64,000 nt of DNA from JABFSA01 sp963827515 (lineage in GTDB: Bacteria > Acidobacteriota > Vicinamibacteria > Vicinamibacterales > UBA2999). Made by a program: the position numbers and the translations under genes. The stretch covers positions 186,001-250,000 of the forward strand of contig CAWHBF010000003.1 of assembly GCA_963827515.1 (NCBI GenBank), written 5' to 3'. The notes beneath the pieces are model-generated. The model was not told where the DNA came from. It did no database searches and saw only the letters and a list, made by a program, of their open reading frames with translations. Shown piece by piece: positions 18,148 to 27,056 of the stretch. Position 1 is the stretch's first letter; each line of letters opens with the position of its first letter.

Positions 18148-19192
18148 TCAGATGAAGACTTCGACTTTCCCCTTGGCCCTGAGCGAACCCACGAACGTCT
18201 GCTGTTTGCTGTTCGCGGCTCTGTCCTTCGAGGAACTGCTGAATCTGGGGACGGACCTCGGCGATGGGAATCGTCCGCGATGTCTGTTTCTCCGCCACCT
18301 TGATGATGTGGTAGCCGAAGGGTGACTCGACGAGGTCGCTCGTCTGCGCCGGCGCCAGCGCGAAGGCCGCCTGTTCGAATGGGCCCACCATCTGTCCACG
18401 TTCGAAGAAGCCCAGGTCGCCGCCGCTTGGAGCGCTACCTTGGTCCGTAGAGTGCTGTTTGGCGAGGGCGGCGAAGTCGCCGCCAGCCTTCACCTCTTTC
18501 AGCACCTCGACAGCTTTGGCAAGAGCCTGCTGTTTCGCGGCTGGGTCGGCGCCTTCGGGCACGCCGATCAGAATATGGCTCGCGCGAACACGCTCAGGCT
18601 GCTGGAACTCGCCGGGATTCTCGTTGTAGAAGGCCGTCACCTGCTCGGCCGTCACCGGCGTCGCGGTGATCGCGGTGCGGAGCAGCGTGTCGATCTGCAT
18701 GCCCTCGCGGGCCTGCGTCCGCAAACCTGCCAGCGTCATGCCCCGGGCGCCCAGCGTCTGAGTGAAAGCCTCCTCGGAGGGGAACTGCGAACGAATCTCC
18801 GCGATGCGCGCCTCAATCTCGGTGTCAGGGACGACGATCTTACGAGCCACGGTTTCAAACCGCAGCAGTCGGTAGCCGATGAGCTCCTCGAGCACACCTC
18901 GGAGGACGCGGTCGCGCTGTTCCGGCGGGACCGGCTGACCGGCACGCGCCTCCAACTGGCTCACCGCCATCTCCAGGTCGGCCTTGCTAATCGCTTCGCC
19001 GTTGACGCGTGCGACGATCTCGGGCAACTGCGCGGGTACCGGCGCAGGCGGGGGAGCTTCTGGAGCCGCCGGGGCGGCGGCCTGAGCCTCAGAAGGCGCG
19101 GGAGCAACCTGTTCGCTGCTGGCTGCCGCCGGGGTATTCCGCGAGCAGGCGGTCAGCACGAGAATCACGACGAACGGGACGATACGAGTCAC
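18148..19192 (-). CDS. Parvulin-type peptidyl-prolyl isomerase lipoprotein (PpiC/PrsA/SurA-like), frameshift near 18207
   Basis: GTG 19190-19192 follows AGGAG and opens a lipoprotein signal (MTRIVPFVVILVLTACS). An Ala/Pro linker is followed by a SurA-N-like helical domain (VARVNGEAISKADLEMAVSQLEARAG...). The parvulin domain has VRASHILIGVPEGADP, FAALAKQHSTDQGSAPSGGDLGFFERGQMVGPFEQAAF and SPFGYHIIKVAEKQ. Near the C-terminus the frame changes: QSREQQT should run into FVGSLRAKGKVEVFI with a stop at 18148, whereas the open frame runs on into the S4 gene to 18059. Restored length is about 348 residues. Probably an outer-membrane protein folding factor in the periplasm. Confidence 0.85.
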
Positions 19193-19383
19193 GCGGGCTC
19201 CTGGGTGGAAAACGCCTGGTCTGTTGGCGGACGGTGCGCAGTAGCGTATCATCGACGGGCAATCGGAACGCCGCATCCTCCCACGTCCGACAGGATTCCC
19301 GGTGGGCGGGTGTCACGAGACACCCGTAATTCTTCAATGCGATCGTTTCTACGATCTGGTCCGTCCCGATTGCGCACGAGTGT

Positions 19384-19459
19384 GCCGAGGTAGCTCAGTT
19401 GGTAGAGCACGTGACTGAAAATCACGGTGTCGGCGGTTCAATTCCGTCCCTCGGCACCA
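19384..19459 (+). tRNA. tRNA-Phe (anticodon GAA)
   Basis: The 76-nt cloverleaf has acceptor GCCGAGG paired with CCTCGGC, and a D arm GCTC-AGTTGGTAGA-GAGC type. The anticodon stem is CGTGA/TCACG with loop CTGAAAA, so the anticodon is GAA. The T loop is TTCAATT. ACCA is encoded at the 3' end. It stands alone between the divergent PpiC gene and the recA 3' end. Confidence 0.97.
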
Positions 19460-19521
19460 TTTCCTTCAACCCAGTATCCCGACTCCGGTCCTGACCTTCC
19501 GGAGACGGGTGCGTCCCGGAC

Positions 19522-20550
19522 TCAGACGGTTACAGCCTCAGGCTCTCGTACCAGCCCCAGTTCTTTCCGCACGCGATCCTCGATGATCTGCCGGATGTCC
19601 GGGTTCTCCTTGAGAAACTGCTTGGCGTTTTCGCGACCCTGTCCGAGACGATCGCCGCCGTAGGCAAACCACGCACCGCTCTTCTCAATGATGCGCTTCT
19701 CGACCCCGAGATCGAGAAGATCGCCCTCGCGCGAGATGCCCTCGCCGTACATGATGTCGAACTCCGCCTCTCGGAATGGGGGCGCCATCTTGTTCTTCAC
19801 CACCTTCACGCGCGTGCGCCCGCCGATCACCTGGTCGCCATCCTTGATGCTCGCAATCCGGCGAATATCGATGCGCACGGACGCATAGAACTTCAGTGCG
19901 CGGCCGCCGGTCGTCGTTTCAGGGTTGCCGAACATGACACCGATCTTCTCGCGGAGCTGATTGATGAAGATCAGGGTCGTCTTGGACTTCGACACGATGC
20001 CCGTGAGCTTGCGCAGTGCCTGTGACATGAGGCGGGCCTGCAGCCCCATCTGCGCATCGCCCATTTCCCCTTCGATTTCCGCCTTCGGCACGAGCGCGGC
20101 TACCGAGTCCACCACCACCACGTCCACACCGCCGGAGCGGATGAGGACCTCCACGATCTCGAGCGCCTGCTCACCGTTGTCAGGCTGAGACACGAGCAGG
20201 TTTTCGAGATCGACCCCGAGCTTCTGCGCGTACTTCGCGTCGAGGGCATGCTCGGCGTCCACGAACGCCGCCATACCGCCAGCCTTCTGGGCCTCCGCGA
20301 TCACCTGCAGCGCCAGCGTCGTCTTGCCGGACGACTCCGGACCGTAGACCTCGACGACGCGGCCGCGGGGCATTCCACCGATGCCGAGGGCGTAGTCGAT
20401 GCTGATCGCGCCTGTCGGGATGCATTCGACCGCTGCGATCTCACCGCGCTGCCCGAGGCGCATGATCGATCCCTTACCAAACTGCTTTTCTATCTGGCCG
20501 ACAGCAATGTCGAGTGCCTTGTTACGTTCCTTCTGATCGTCGAGTGGCAT
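19522..20550 (-). CDS. recA: Recombinase RecA
   Basis: A 342-residue protein from ATG 20550, preceded by AAGGAG. It shows the Walker A PESSGKTTLAL, the catalytic-Glu region FVDAEHALD, Walker B VDVVVVDSVAALVP, and loop L1/L2 regions (EGEMGDAQMGLQARLMSQALRKL; INQLREKIGVMFGNPETTTGG). It drives homologous strand exchange and LexA-type autocleavage. The coding extension up to 20601 is ignored because the SD and family alignment favour MPLDDQKERNKALD. A good sigma-70-like promoter lies at 20613-20641. Confidence 0.98.
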   Translation of the reverse strand: MPLDDQKERNKALDIAVGQIEKQFGKGSIMRLGQRGEIAAVECIPTGAISIDYALGIGGMPRGRVVEVYGPESSGKTTLALQVIAEAQKAGGMAAFVDAEHALDAKYAQKLGVDLENLLVSQPDNGEQALEIVEVLIRSGGVDVVVVDSVAALVPKAEIEGEMGDAQMGLQARLMSQALRKLTGIVSKSKTTLIFINQLREKIGVMFGNPETTTGGRALKFYASVRIDIRRIASIKDGDQVIGGRTRVKVVKNKMAPPFREAEFDIMYGEGISREGDLLDLGVEKRIIEKSGAWFAYGGDRLGQGRENAKQFLKENPDIRQIIEDRVRKELGLVREPEAVTV

Positions 20551-20612
20551 GTGGGCTCCTTGAACGGGATGATGGCTTGAGGGAGTGACAGGGGAGGTCA
20601 CGGCCGGGGTTG

Positions 20613-20641
20613 ATCCTAGGAGCGTGCCACGCGAAAGTCAA
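20613..20641 (-). promoter_or_regulatory. sigma-70-type promoter of recA
   Basis: On the minus strand, TTGACT (20636-20641) is followed after exactly 17 bp by TAGGAT (20613-20618), 62 bp upstream of the recA ATG. An unusually A/T-rich stretch (about 20641-20710) lies upstream of the -35. I saw no clear LexA palindrome. Confidence 0.65.
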
Positions 20642-20812
20642 GCGCAAATATGTGCATCAAGAATCACTATTACACATGCTTATCAATGGTTTACGGCTGA
20701 CATACACTTTCGCCTCGTCGGCTCGATTCAGCAGAATCTGCGGACGGGATCCCGGCATGTTGATGAAGTTTCTGCTGAGATGCCGGGTGCCGCGTAGCGG
20801 ACCCGGCGCCGT
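20642..20812. other. Intergenic region upstream of recA
   Basis: This ~170 bp sits between the recA promoter and the thiolase stop. The recA-proximal half is A/T-rich (possible UP element). The other half contains a short inverted match, CCCGGCAT...ATGCCGGG (about 20751-20786), which could act as a transcription stop for the thiolase gene, although no T-run follows. Confidence 0.3.
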
Positions 20813-22028
20813 TCACAGCCTCTCGACGGCCAGCGCCACCCCGTTGCCGCCGCCCAGGCACAACGTGGCGACGCCTCGCTTCAGCTTCCGCTGTTCCAAC
20901 GCGTAGAGCAGCGTCGTCAGAATGCGTGCGCCGCTCGACCCGATGGCGTGCCCGAGCGCCACCGCGCCTCCGTTGACATTGACCTTTTGCGGATCGATGC
21001 CCAGATCGCGCAAGACAGCGATGGCCTGCACCGAGAATGCCTCGTTCAATTCGAAGAGATCGATCTGGTCCAACGGCCAGCCGATCTTCTGCGAGAGACG
21101 CCGCACCGCGTCCACCGGAGTCATGAGCAGATACTTCGGCGCCAGGCCGCTCGTGGCTTGACCGACAATGCGCGCCATTGGAGTGAGATTGAGCCGCGAG
21201 GCCCGTGCCGCTGACATGACGACGAGCGCCGACGCGCCGTCGTTCACGGGCGGTGCGTTGCCGGCGGTCACCGATCCGTCTTTCTTGAAGGCAGGCCGCA
21301 GGGCGGCAAGCGCCTGTCGTCGTCGTGTCCGGGCGGACGGACTCGTCGCGGTCGACGACGATCGTGCCGGCGGGTCCGGCAGGACCGGCTCCCCCGGAAC
21401 CCGCCCTACGCTGCGGAACTTCGACGGGGAGAGTCTCGGCCGTGAAGCGTCCCTCGGCCATCGCTTCTGCCGCCCTGCGGTGGCTGGCAGAGGCGTACTC
21501 GTCCTGCGCCTCACGACTAACGGAGTACTCCGATGCGACGAGTTCAGCAGCTGTACCCATGTTGCACTGTTCGAAGGAGCACCACAGGCCGTCGGTCACC
21601 ATCGAGTCGAGCAGTTCCTGGTGCCCCATCCGAAGCCCATCACGGGCTCCGCGAAGAAGGTAGGGGGCGTTACTCATCGACTCCATGCCGCCCGCCACCG
21701 CAATCTCGATATCACCAACGGCGATACCTTGCGCTGCCAGCATGACGGCCTTGAGACCAGAACCGCACACCTTGTTGATGGTGAGCGCGGCGACATGGTC
21801 GCTGAGCCCGCCGCGGAGAGCCGCTTGCCGCGCCGGCGCCTGACCGAGACCGGCCCCGACGACATTGCCCATGATGCACTCGTCAACGCTCGCTGGGTCG
21901 ATTCCGGCCCGTCGCACGGCCTCGCGGACCACGAGCGCACCCAGGTCCGTGGCGGACAACGTCTTGAGGCCGCCAAGGAATTTGCCCGTGGGTGTGCGAA
22001 CGGCGGAAACGATAACAGTGTCGTGCAT
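20813..22028 (-). CDS. Acetyl-CoA C-acetyltransferase (thiolase), frameshift near 21320
   Basis: The N-terminal half reads VIVSAVRTPTGKFLGGLKTLSATDLGALV and NKVCGSGLKAVMLAAQGI (active-site Cys in VCGSGLKA), then GGMESMSNAPYLL. The frame breaks after DESVRPDTT. The shifted frame continues QALAALRPAFKKDGSVTAGNAPPVNDGASALVVMS, then FELNEAFSVQAIAVLRD, NVNGGAVALGHAIGSSGARI (catalytic His) and LCLGGGNGVALAVERL, ending at 20813. The restored ~405 residues match biosynthetic/degradative thiolases that make or cleave acetoacetyl-CoA. A Gly/Ala/Pro-rich insert (about RRAGSGGAGPAGPAG) before TIVVDRDES is longer than usual. Confidence 0.85.
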
Positions 22029-22045
22029 GGGACCGACCTTGACCG

Positions 22046-22630
22046 TTAGACGCCTCGGCTGGCCGGCGGGACGATGCCGTTCAGCCGCAGGTAGACGGCC
22101 AACTGACCGTACGTATCCATCGAATGCCCCAGCAGGAACCAGAACACCCGCGCCCGGGTGGACGGGCCCAGGAACGCCGCTTCGACCGTCCCCGTGATGC
22201 TGGCATCCGTCTGTTCGTTGAGCAGTGCGATCCCGTGATCGTAGGACTCGCCGAGCGCCTTGAGGATGTCAGCTTTGGTCTTCGCGCTCTCCGCTGTGAA
22301 CGTCGGTGGCGGCGCCTGGCCGCCGACCAGCTTCAGGATGTCCACGTTGACCGTGGCGACGTGCATGATGTGCTCGGCGTAGCTGCGCTGGGCCGGCGTG
22401 GACTTGAAGCTGAACTTGTCCTCCGGCATCGCGTCGGCAATGGCCAGGAGCGTCGCTTTCTGGCGCTCCCAGTCCTTGATCAGATCGGCACGGACAGCGG
22501 CGCCACCAGGGGCGGTCGCCGGCGCGGCAGCGGGTGCCGCCTCCTGGGGCGGAGGGGCAGCGCCACCACAACCGATGATCACCAGGCTCAGCCCGATCGC
22601 CGACAAGAAACCCGTTCCTCGAATCTTCAT
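22046..22630 (-). CDS. DinB-fold lipoprotein
   Basis: ATG 22630 has AGGAGG upstream and gives 194 residues. A lipoprotein signal (GLSLVIIGCGG) and an Ala/Pro-rich linker come first. A DinB-like helical bundle follows: LIKDWERQKATLLAIADAMPEDKFSFKSTPAQRSYAEHIMHVATVNVDIL, with YAEHIMHVA as the first metal-ligand region and FLLGHSMDTYGQLAVYLRLNGI as the last. Exported DinB proteins of this type are frequent in Acidobacteriota; their reaction is not known. It lies 17 bp downstream of the thiolase start on the same strand, so it is probably upstream in the same transcript. Confidence 0.8.
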   Translation of the reverse strand: MKIRGTGFLSAIGLSLVIIGCGGAAPPPQEAAPAAAPATAPGGAAVRADLIKDWERQKATLLAIADAMPEDKFSFKSTPAQRSYAEHIMHVATVNVDILKLVGGQAPPPTFTAESAKTKADILKALGESYDHGIALLNEQTDASITGTVEAAFLGPSTRARVFWFLLGHSMDTYGQLAVYLRLNGIVPPASRGV

Positions 22631-22666
22631 GTGCACATCCTCCTGAGACGTCGGAAACACGCGACG

Positions 22667-22963
22667 TCACGTCACTGTGACGTCGAGCCCACGCACGATG
22701 TCGGGGCCAAGTAGCCTGGCAAGCCGCTTCCTGATGAGAGCCGCTGAGTGTTCGATCTCCCGCCGCCATGTGGCGTCTTTCGTGCGCACATGGAGGACGT
22801 ATCCCTTCAGCTCAACGGAGGTCACGCGGTCGACGGCCGGCCCCACTGTCGTACGCCAGGCAAACGCAACCTTCTCCGGCGTCAACGGCGCGTTGCGCAG
22901 GATGTCGGCGAGGGCCTCTGGCATCACGCGGCTGACGGGGATCACGGTTTGTGAGGATAGCAT
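22667..22963 (-). CDS. DUF721/DciA-family protein
   Basis: A 98-residue protein with the DUF721 pattern: ALADILRNAPLTPEKVAFAWRTTVGPAVDRVTSVELKGYVLHVRTKDATWRREIEHSAALIRKRLARLLG. The family includes DciA, which loads the replicative helicase DnaB in most bacteria that lack DnaC. The copy is short, with only the core (RNA/DNA-binding KH-like) domain. It is divergent from maf with only 6 bp between start codons, so promoters for each must overlap the other's 5' end. Confidence 0.75.
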   Translation of the reverse strand: MLSSQTVIPVSRVMPEALADILRNAPLTPEKVAFAWRTTVGPAVDRVTSVELKGYVLHVRTKDATWRREIEHSAALIRKRLARLLGPDIVRGLDVTVT

Positions 22964-22969
22964 TGGAGC

Positions 22970-23548
22970 GTGCGGCTGGTCCTGGCGTCAGCGTCCCCCC
23001 GAAGGGCCGAACTGCTTCGAAGAGCGGGCTTTGAGTGCGACGTGATGCCGTCCGAGGTGGACGAGACGATGGACCCGGAGGAAACGCCGGACGGATACGT
23101 CCGCCGAGTCGCACAACAGAAGGCGGAGGCGGTCGCGGCGAGTGTCCCTGGCCGGCCGATTCTCGGTGCGGACACTATCGTGGTCATCGACAACCAGGTG
23201 CTGGGAAAGCCGGGCGACGAGGAGGACGCGCGAAGAATGCTCCGGCTATTGTCCGGCCGGGAGCATGTCGTGATGACCGGCGTCTGCCTCCTCCGGGCCC
23301 ACGGAGAATCGCCCCGGAGCCAGATAGTCGTCGCACGAACCCTCGTGGAGTTTGCGCCGATCAGCGATTCGGAGATTCGCTGGTACATCGACTCGGGGGA
23401 GCCCTGGGACAAGGCCGGGGCCTACGCGGTGCAGGGCCTGGCCTCGCGGTTCGTGACCCGTATCGAGGGCTCGTATTCGAACGTGGTCGGGCTGCCGGTC
23501 GCGGACGTCTACGCGATGTGCACAAGGGCTGGAATACTGGTATCCTGA
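22970..23548 (+). CDS. maf: Maf family nucleoside-triphosphate pyrophosphatase
   Basis: A 192-residue protein from GTG 22970. It has the N-terminal signature MRLVLASASPRRAELLRRAGF, GADTIVVIDNQVLGKPGDEEDARRML, the SDSEIRWYIDSGEPWDKAGAYAVQGLASRFV block and GSYSNVVGLPVADVY. Maf/YhdE proteins hydrolyse dTTP, UTP or modified NTPs to monophosphates, as house-cleaning enzymes. Which subgroup (dTTP/UTP or YceF-like) cannot be settled by eye. It sits directly before the cytochrome c maturation operon (28 bp gap), possibly co-transcribed. Confidence 0.93.
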   Translation: MRLVLASASPRRAELLRRAGFECDVMPSEVDETMDPEETPDGYVRRVAQQKAEAVAASVPGRPILGADTIVVIDNQVLGKPGDEEDARRMLRLLSGREHVVMTGVCLLRAHGESPRSQIVVARTLVEFAPISDSEIRWYIDSGEPWDKAGAYAVQGLASRFVTRIEGSYSNVVGLPVADVYAMCTRAGILVS

Positions 23549-23576
23549 GGCGTTCGCATCATAGAAAGTCCATCTT

Positions 23577-23987
23577 ATGAGCCACAAAGCCACAAAGATC
23601 GGCCTGACGAGCCTCGTGCTCACGCTCGCGTTTGGGGGGCTCTTGTACTCCACCCTGGGGGAGAGCGCCCAATACTACAAGCACGTGGACGAGGTCATGG
23701 TTCAGCCTGACGCCTGGTACGGCAAGCCGCTCCAGGTACACGGGTTCGCGAAGGACGTTCGCAGGAAGCGGGACTCGCTGGACTACAGCTTCGAGATGCA
23801 CAGCAACGGAAAGGTGCTCCGCGCCTCCTACACCGGCATCGTGCCGGACACCTTCAAGAACGATGCGGAAGTCGTCCTGGAAGGCACGCTCGGCCCCGAA
23901 GGCTTCCATGCGACGGGAATGACCGCGAAGTGCCCGTCCAAGTACGAACCGCAAGCGGCTGGGGCAACGAGCGGCGCGACGAACTGA
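23577..23987 (+). CDS. ccmE: Cytochrome c maturation protein CcmE with CxxxY haem-binding site
   Basis: A 136-residue haem chaperone. It has an N-terminal transmembrane anchor (LTSLVLTLAFGGLLYSTL), then the OB-fold periplasmic domain: YYKHVDEVMVQPDAWYGKPLQVHGFAKDV, SFEMHSNGKVLRASYTGIVPDTFKNDAEVVLEGTLGPEGFHA and TAKCPSKYEP. The covalent haem site is C-P-S-K-Y. The classical family has HxxxY here, so this is the Cys-type variant known from Desulfovibrio and archaea. It receives haem from CcmABCD and passes it to CcmF/H. Confidence 0.93.
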   Translation: MSHKATKIGLTSLVLTLAFGGLLYSTLGESAQYYKHVDEVMVQPDAWYGKPLQVHGFAKDVRRKRDSLDYSFEMHSNGKVLRASYTGIVPDTFKNDAEVVLEGTLGPEGFHATGMTAKCPSKYEPQAAGATSGATN

Positions 23988-24001
23988 CCGAGGGCTGAGC
24001 C

Positions 24002-26464
24002 ATGGCCTCACTCGGCTCCTATCTTCTTCTCGCGGCCTTCGTGATGTGCGCCTATGCCACGGCGGCATCGGTGGCCGGAGCTCGCCGACGCTCGCAGCGC
24101 CTGATCGAGAGCGGCGTCGGCGCCTTCTACCTCATCGCCGCCATCATGTCGGTCGCCTCGTCGGTGATCGTCTACGCCTTCGTCTCCGGCGATTACTCCA
24201 TCAAATACGTCCAGCAAACGTCAGACTCCGTTCAGCCGCTCTTCTATAAGCTCACCTCCTTCTGGGGCGGTCTCAACGGCTCGATCATGTTCTGGGTGTT
24301 TCTGCTGTCGCTGTTCGGCAGCGCAGCCGTTTACGTGAACAGGGAACGCCAACGCGAGTTGATCCCGTATGTTGTGGCGGTCATCTCCATCGTGCAGATG
24401 TTCTTCCTGTACTTGATGGCGATCCACAACAATCCCTTCGAGACCTATCTCACTGAGACGCCGACCGAAGGGGCCGGGCTGAGCCCGCTCCTCCAGAACT
24501 TCTACATGGCGATCCACCCGCCCACCATGTACACCGGTTTCGTGGGTCTGACCATCCCGTACGCCTTTGGCATGGCTGCACTGATCACAGGTCACTTGGA
24601 CGACTCGTGGGTACGCGCGGTCCGCCGCTGGACGATGATCTCGTGGCTGTTCCTGTCGATCGGTCTCGGTCTCGGCATGATCTGGGCGTACGAGGAGCTC
24701 GGGTGGGGCGGCTACTGGGGCTGGGATCCGGTTGAGAATGCTGCGCTGCTACCGTGGTTCACGGCCACGGCATTCCTGCATTCGGTGCGCGTGCAGGAAC
24801 AGCGCGGGATGCTTCGGGTCTGGAACGTCACGCTGGTCATCACGACATTTTTCCTGACGATCTTCGGCACGTTCATGACGCGATCCGGCGTGGTCCAGTC
24901 CGTGCACGCGTTTGGCGAAGACCCTGAGCTGGCGCGGTTGTTCACGATCTTCATGATCGGGGTCTTGATCGTCAGCTTCGGGTACGTGATCTACCGGTTG
25001 CCGCTGCTTCGCGCCCGCAATGAGCTCGACTCATGGGTTTCGCGGGAGGCGGCGTTCCTCGCCAATAACTGGATTCTGCTGTTCTCGGCGTTCTTCGTTC
25101 TGTTCGCGACGATGTTCCCCACGCTCAGCGAAGCGGTCACGGGAGAACGTCTGACGGTCGGCCCCCCGTTCTTCAACAAGTGGATGATGCCCGTCGGGCT
25201 GGCGCTACTGCTGCTCACAGGTGTCGGGCCGTTGCTCGCCTGGCGAAAATCCACCGTGGGCAATCTTCGCGATCAGTTCCTGATCCCGGTCCTTTCCGCG
25301 CTGGTCGTAGGCGGCGGGTTGTTCGCGCTGGGCGTCCGGGTCTGGACATCGGGCCTCTGCTTTGCCTTTTGTGCGTTCGTGATGGGCACGATTACTCAGG
25401 AGTTCTGGCGCGGGGCGCGTGTCCGTCAGGGCGTCACGGGCACCGACGTCTTCACCGCGCTCATCGGACTGACCGGGCGGAACAAGCGCCGCTACGGGGG
25501 CTACATCGTCCACGTGGGGATCGTGCTCATCTTCCTCGGTTTCGCCGGCGAGGGATTCAAACAGGACGAGCAGGTATTGCTCAGGCCGGGCCAGCAGGCA
25601 ACGGTGGGTGATTTCACCATTCGGCTCGATGCGGTCAAGGTGACCGACGACGGGCAGAAGCAGATGATCACGGGCCACACTACGGTTTTCCGCGACGGCG
25701 AGGAGATTGCCCGGATGTATCCGGCGAAGTGGTTCTTCCGGAAGCACGAGGGGGAACCAACCACGGAGGTGGCCATCCGTCGCACGTTCGCCGAAGACCT
25801 CTATCTGGTGATGCCCGCGTTCGAGTTACAGGATCAGAGCGCGAGCATGGAGATCGTGGTCAATCCGCTCGTGAACTGGGTGTGGGTCGGCTTCGGAATC
25901 CTGGCGCTCGGCACCGGCATCGCACTCCTGCCTGACACCGTGTTCGCGTTCGCGATAGCGAGGGTTCCTGCGAATGCGGCCACCGCGTCGCTCCTCTTGC
26001 TGTCCCTCCTGTTGTGGCCGGCGGCCGTCATCGCGCAGAGCGGCGAGAATGTGGGCGTCACCGAGCGGAGCGAGCTTCACCGGCGGCTCGAAGCGGAGAT
26101 CCTGTGTACATGCGGGTGCCGGTCTCCGATGGGCAGTTGCCCGATGCGTCCCAACTGCGGACACTACGACACGCAGGCAGTGAAGCTGAACGAGTATCTC
26201 GCCGAAGGCAAAGACTACGACGCCGTGCGAGTTGCGTTCGTCCAGGAGTTCGGCAGCCAGGCGGTTCTGGCCGCTCCCATCGACACAGGCTTCAACCGAC
26301 TCGCCTGGTTCCTCCCTTATCTGGTGGCTGCGCTGGCGTTCTGTGGCATCGTCGTGACCGCCAGACGATGGTCCCGACCGACCGCGCCCGTGGCAACTGG
26401 AGACGCCGGTCTCGACCCAGCGCTCAGCGCGCGCCTGGACGATGAACTCAGAAACCTCGACTGA
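24002..26464 (+). CDS. ccmF: CcmF-CcmH fusion: haem lyase of cytochrome c maturation
   Basis: An 820-residue protein. Residues 1 to ~640 are CcmF, with multiple transmembrane helices. The WWD haem motif is WGGYWGWDPVENAALLPW, preceded by PPTMYTGFVG and followed by GTFMTRSGVVQSVHAF; periplasmic loop histidines are present. After a hydrophobic junction (~650-680), residues ~685-775 form a CcmH-like domain (EAEILCTCGCRSPMGSCPMRPNCGHY ... LNEYLAEGKDYDAVRVAFVQEFG), then a last TM helix (LAWFLPYLVAALAFCGIVV). The CcmH motif is not the usual LRCxxCQ but a Cys cluster, CTCGC...C...C. It attaches haem to CxxCH apocytochromes outside the inner membrane. It overlaps the next gene by 23 bp. Confidence 0.92.
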   Translation: MASLGSYLLLAAFVMCAYATAASVAGARRRSQRLIESGVGAFYLIAAIMSVASSVIVYAFVSGDYSIKYVQQTSDSVQPLFYKLTSFWGGLNGSIMFWVFLLSLFGSAAVYVNRERQRELIPYVVAVISIVQMFFLYLMAIHNNPFETYLTETPTEGAGLSPLLQNFYMAIHPPTMYTGFVGLTIPYAFGMAALITGHLDDSWVRAVRRWTMISWLFLSIGLGLGMIWAYEELGWGGYWGWDPVENAALLPWFTATAFLHSVRVQEQRGMLRVWNVTLVITTFFLTIFGTFMTRSGVVQSVHAFGEDPELARLFTIFMIGVLIVSFGYVIYRLPLLRARNELDSWVSREAAFLANNWILLFSAFFVLFATMFPTLSEAVTGERLTVGPPFFNKWMMPVGLALLLLTGVGPLLAWRKSTVGNLRDQFLIPVLSALVVGGGLFALGVRVWTSGLCFAFCAFVMGTITQEFWRGARVRQGVTGTDVFTALIGLTGRNKRRYGGYIVHVGIVLIFLGFAGEGFKQDEQVLLRPGQQATVGDFTIRLDAVKVTDDGQKQMITGHTTVFRDGEEIARMYPAKWFFRKHEGEPTTEVAIRRTFAEDLYLVMPAFELQDQSASMEIVVNPLVNWVWVGFGILALGTGIALLPDTVFAFAIARVPANAATASLLLLSLLLWPAAVIAQSGENVGVTERSELHRRLEAEILCTCGCRSPMGSCPMRPNCGHYDTQAVKLNEYLAEGKDYDAVRVAFVQEFGSQAVLAAPIDTGFNRLAWFLPYLVAALAFCGIVVTARRWSRPTAPVATGDAGLDPALSARLDDELRNLD

Positions 26465-27056
26465 CGCGCTACCGACGCGACGCGACGATCCCTCCCTCGA
26501 GCCCTGGCAACTGTTCACACTCGCGGGCCTGATGGGCGCGACCGTGGTGGTCTTCTTGTCACGAGGCCAGACGCCGGCTGGCATCATTCTTCTCAGCCTG
26601 ACCATCTTCACTGCCGCGGTTGTCGGTGTGGCGGCATGGCGAACGCTTGCCCCTTTCACGCAGAGCGATCGGCGATCGTCGCCGATTGCCCTGGGTGGTT
26701 GGACGCGTGCGGCGCTCGAGCGAGAGAAGACGCTGACGCTTCGGGCACTCAAGGATCTGGAGTTCGATCGTGCGATGGGGAAGATCTCGCAGACCGACTT
26801 TGCCGAGATGACCGCCCGCCTGCGCGCGAGGGCGGCCCGATTGATCGGGCAGCTCGACAACGAGCGGGGCTATCGCGAGCAGATTGAGCGCGAAATCGCA
26901 CGTCGTATCGGGACCGAGCCGACAGCGCAGGCGCTCCCTTCAACGATGTCGATCGCGGCGCAGGACGCGCGAACGTGCCCGTCCTGCGGAAGGAACAGTG
27001 ACATCGACGCCAGGTTCTGCAAACACTGCGGCACCAGCCTGGAGTCGGGGCGATGA
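26442..27056 (+). CDS. CcmI-like membrane protein with C-terminal zinc ribbon
   Basis: A 204-residue protein. Two transmembrane helices at about residues 24-65 (LFTLAGLMGATVVVFL; AGIILLSLTIFTAAVVGVAAW) precede a CcmI/CycH-like cytoplasmic helix pair, LEREKTLTLRALKDLEFDRAMGKISQTDFAEMTARLRARA. The C-terminus is a zinc ribbon, CPSCGRNSDIDARFCKHCG. CcmI normally holds apocytochrome c for the haem lyase; here the TPR region is replaced by the ribbon. Position between the CcmF-CcmH fusion and the rest of the ccm operon, with overlaps on both sides, supports a maturation role. Function is inferred. Confidence 0.7.
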   Translation: MNSETSTDALPTRRDDPSLEPWQLFTLAGLMGATVVVFLSRGQTPAGIILLSLTIFTAAVVGVAAWRTLAPFTQSDRRSSPIALGGWTRAALEREKTLTLRALKDLEFDRAMGKISQTDFAEMTARLRARAARLIGQLDNERGYREQIEREIARRIGTEPTAQALPSTMSIAAQDARTCPSCGRNSDIDARFCKHCGTSLESGR

